Shown here: piece after piece, positions 62,351 to 64,000 of the stretch
Layout of the letters: every line of letters starts with the position of its first letter
Position numbering within the stretch: position 1 is the first letter of the stretch
DNA from: Mucilaginibacter rubeus
GTDB taxonomy: Bacteria > Bacteroidota > Bacteroidia > Sphingobacteriales > Sphingobacteriaceae
DNA: 64,000 nucleotides
NCBI RefSeq assembly: GCF_003286415.2
Contig: NZ_CP043450.1
Coordinates: forward strand, 1,860,001 to 1,924,000
Direction of reading: 5' to 3'
The notes under the pieces: model-generated
What the model was told of the DNA's origin: nothing
The model's database searches: none
What the model saw: only the letters and a program-made list of their open reading frames with translations
Position numbers and translations under genes: made by a program

Positions 62351-62545
62351 ATGCAAAAAGAAGGAACCGTGAAATTTTTTAATGCCGCAAAAGGCTTTGG
62401 ATTTATTTCACAAAATGACAACAGGAATGAAATTTTCGTTCACGCTACAGGTTTAATCGATGAGATCCGTGATAACGATCAAGTCGCTTACGATGTAGAG
62501 GAAGGCCGTAAAGGCCTTAATGCGATTAATGTTAAAGTAATCTAA
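62351..62545 (+). CDS. Cold-shock domain protein
   Basis: A single 64-residue CSD RNA/ssDNA chaperone. RNP1 is KGFGFI (residues 13-18), RNP2 is IFVHAT (29-34), and it begins MQKEGTVKFFN. Expected in the cytoplasm, where it melts RNA structure. It is monocistronic with a terminator 25 bases after its stop. No clear promoter consensus is seen upstream; the region is strongly AT-rich. It is the CspA type, without a C-terminal extension. Confidence 0.95.
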   Translation: MQKEGTVKFFNAAKGFGFISQNDNRNEIFVHATGLIDEIRDNDQVAYDVEEGRKGLNAINVKVI

Positions 62546-62569
62546 CTATCACCATATCAAATTCGCAGA

Positions 62570-62601
62570 AGCATCCGTCAATAATAGCGGGTGCTTTTTT
62601 T
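62570..62601 (+). terminator. Terminator after the cold-shock gene
   Basis: AGCATCCG pairs with CGGGTGCT (one T-G pair) around a ten-base loop, then a run of seven T. Confidence 0.85.
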
Positions 62602-62681
62602 GTTAAGTCCTGACAATAGTGTGGGTGCAGAACAGCTCCTGTCAGGGTTTTCCCGGTGTTGCAAAATAAAAAAACAAACCT

Positions 62682-62819
62682 ATGAGCAAAGACAAAGGCA
62701 TTAAAAATGTCAAAAAAGCACCCGGCACTGGCGGTAACAAGTCGGTTTCAGATTACCAGGCCGGTAAAAAAACGACGTCAAACGAAAATTTAGCGATTAA
62801 CAAGAAGAAAAAAGATTGA
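62682..62819 (+). CDS. Small basic protein, 45 aa
   Basis: Frame from ATG at 62682 to TGA at 62817-62819: starts MSKDKGIKNVKKAPGTGGNK and ends KKKKD. It is Lys/Gly/Asn-rich, hydrophilic and probably disordered. The SKDKG-KNVKKAP pattern resembles short conserved hypothetical proteins of Bacteroidota, in my recollection only. The next gene's TTG start overlaps its stop by four bases, so the two look coupled. Confidence 0.6.
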   Translation: MSKDKGIKNVKKAPGTGGNKSVSDYQAGKKTTSNENLAINKKKKD

Positions 62820-63133
62820 AGACATACAGGATGATCAATGTTCAGGTAAAGGAATATCTGTTCGATTTGCGAAACACAGCGATAGAGAATGGTTTTAAAC
62901 CTGATAAGCCATGGCAGCTGAAATTAGTTAACAAAGCTGATAAGATTGCGATTGAAAAACAATACCGCGCAAGCATATCAGTTGAGGCACCAGCTGACCA
63001 GATTGCGTCTATGCTGAATATGGTTGAGGCCGGGCTCATGTTACCACTTACCGAACCAATCAGTCTGAAAACTATCCAGGTCAATGAGTTACAGTATCTG
63101 ATCGCTTATAACCCTTTGCAAGAGTGGCGTTAA
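62816..63133 (+). CDS. Hypothetical protein, 105 aa
   Basis: A soluble alpha/beta protein of no recognised family (KEYLFDLRNTAIENGFKP, SISVEAPADQIASMLNMVEA, LQYLIAYNPLQEWR). The TTG start overlaps the upstream 45-residue gene; an ATG at 62831 (MINVQVKEYL) is an equally good start, giving 100 residues. No membrane or signal segment. Function unknown. Confidence 0.6.
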   Translation: MKTYRMINVQVKEYLFDLRNTAIENGFKPDKPWQLKLVNKADKIAIEKQYRASISVEAPADQIASMLNMVEAGLMLPLTEPISLKTIQVNELQYLIAYNPLQEWR

Positions 63134-63279
63134 GAGGCCGTTGACGCCCAAACACTGTCAGAGCGTAAGCTACATCGTTCATAACCTGATTTAAAGCAAT
63201 GAAGCGTCATGAACCATTGAAGGAACTGCCAGGCATGGGTTGATGTATAGTTTATTCATGCCTACGTAACGCAGCGGAC

Positions 63280-63663
63280 TCAATCCGGCCGCATCGGATT
63301 TTTATGCGGTGACAGCCAGGACCGGACTTTATTCATAAAGAAGTCGAGATCGAAGGGTTTGGCAATGTAATCATCTGCATGGCTTTTTGCAGCGAGCGTT
63401 TCGATATCATTTTTTGCAGAGATCAGCAACACCGGGATTGTTTTGGTCTGGCTATTCTGCTTCAATGCCCTGCAAAGCAGGTGGCCATAGCCATCACTAA
63501 GCCAGTCATCGAGCAGGATCAGGTCAGGTTGAATATCACCCAATTTATTGAATGACAATATATCGCTGACGGCCTCAACGAGGTAGCCTTGTTCTTCAAG
63601 TATAAAGCGGATGATCTGCAGGATATCGTCATCGTTATCGACTACAATTACTCTCTTTTGCAT
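63280..63663 (-). CDS. Single-domain response regulator
   Basis: A stand-alone receiver of 127 residues: VIVVDNDDDILQIIRFIL (acid pocket), LILLDDWLSDGYG (phosphoacceptor Asp), VLLISAKND and YIAKPFDLDFF (switch Lys). It has no output domain. It is not adjacent to a sensor kinase. It may relay to a partner encoded elsewhere, or be the remnant partner of the broken kinase at 57407. Confidence 0.9.
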   Translation of the reverse strand: MQKRVIVVDNDDDILQIIRFILEEQGYLVEAVSDILSFNKLGDIQPDLILLDDWLSDGYGHLLCRALKQNSQTKTIPVLLISAKNDIETLAAKSHADDYIAKPFDLDFFMNKVRSWLSPHKNPMRPD

Positions 63664-64000
63664 TTACCTCGAATAAGATGTTTATAGCGATTTTAGATTC
63701 AGATATTGGTTACACCTTACAGGAATGAAATTAGTAATTATTTCTCGATAATAAAAAATATAAATTAAAATTTAATTAAAATCTCCCTCATTGTAACTTT
63801 TAAAAACGGTTCAGGCCAATGGCAGGTGCCTGGCCCGGTTACATAAATCTACAACTGATCAGAGAACGTTATACCGCACCTGCATAATCCTACCACTGAC
63901 GATCAGCAATCATTCCCATCATTCTGATTTCAGCATTTGTACTTTGGATACCGAACCGTGGTTGCCGGCTAACAGCCTCAAACCTTTAACCTGATTGGGA
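63664..64000. other. AT-rich gene-free end of window
   Basis: No supported gene in these 337 bases. The first part is strongly AT-rich and would hold the promoter of the response-regulator gene ending at 63663. The rest is unassigned. Confidence 0.45.

Noticed and set aside
63280..63663. Claiming the broken kinase and the single-domain regulator form one two-component system
   Set aside because: They are about 5 kb apart on opposite strands with unrelated genes between; no direct support.
55023..64000. Second copy of the tRNA-Leu end marking the other side of an island
   Set aside because: Searched by eye for TTCGACTCC, CTCTGGGT and neighbours; none found, so no attR assigned.
1..64000. CRISPR arrays, insertion-sequence transposases or rRNA genes
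   Set aside because: No regularly spaced repeats, no transposase domain and no rRNA sequence seen on either strand.

Overview
The window reads as chromosomal DNA of a Bacteroidota member, most likely family Sphingobacteriaceae (Mucilaginibacter/Pedobacter-like). The basis is moderate to low G+C, a textbook Bacteroidota promoter (TTG, 20 bases, TATATTTG) before the L21 gene, an ECF sigma factor coupled to a membrane protein, several TTG starts, weak Shine-Dalgarno signals, and the protein families present. The genus is inferred.

Left flank (1-18.5 kb), mostly housekeeping: a cut-off ECF sigma gene, a cation:dicarboxylate symporter with an inserted periplasmic segment, rplU-rpmA, an M1 metallopeptidase, a TonB-C protein, a polyprenyl synthetase, RNase R, a fused double-ATPase peptide ABC protein coupled to a 3'-5' exonuclease, an ECF sigma factor coupled to a predicted envelope-spanning barrel protein, a lipoprotein, PBP1C and a GT2 enzyme. 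Interspersed repeats lie at 2.4-2.7 kb and 4.3-4.4 kb.

Centre (18.5-49.4 kb), one large secondary-metabolite and surface-polysaccharide locus. Three tightly packed minus-strand genes encode A-T-KS-AT-T-aminotransferase, C-A-T-TE and a 4'-phosphopantetheinyl transferase. This is a complete small assembly line expected to make a beta-amino-acid-containing product. Two GT2 genes lie upstream of it. A plus-strand four-gene block follows: a small membrane protein, a receiver-SpoIIE phosphatase, a STAS protein and an RsbW-like ATPase, together forming a partner-switching module. After it comes a run of twelve minus-strand genes typical of Wzx/Wzy polysaccharide export: stand-alone receiver, pseudo-receiver-phosphoglycosyltransferase, short TolC-like protein, Wzc-like protein with a weakened kinase motif, 45-aa membrane protein, Wzy/ligase, LbH acetyltransferase, Wzx, GT4 and GT2. 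An A-T-TE protein and an OafA-type acyltransferase end the run. The A-T-TE protein is a close paralogue of the C-A-T-TE protein that has lost its condensation domain, so peptide-synthetase chemistry sits inside the polysaccharide gene run.

Right flank (49.4-64 kb): VOC proteins, a NUDIX-winged-helix regulator with a degenerate NUDIX box divergent from a carboxylesterase, with a perfect 8-9-8 palindrome between them, hscB, and tRNA-Leu(CAA). A large serine recombinase gene runs antisense into the tRNA. The DNA beyond it looks like a rearranged accessory region. It holds a truncated and frameshifted histidine kinase, two gene-poor stretches, a tandem pair of PqiA-like membrane proteins with richer G+C, and an RsbQ-like hydrolase missing its catalytic C-terminus. 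A cold-shock protein, small unknown genes and a single-domain response regulator finish the window.

All assignments come from reading motifs and translations by eye. No database search or structure prediction was run.
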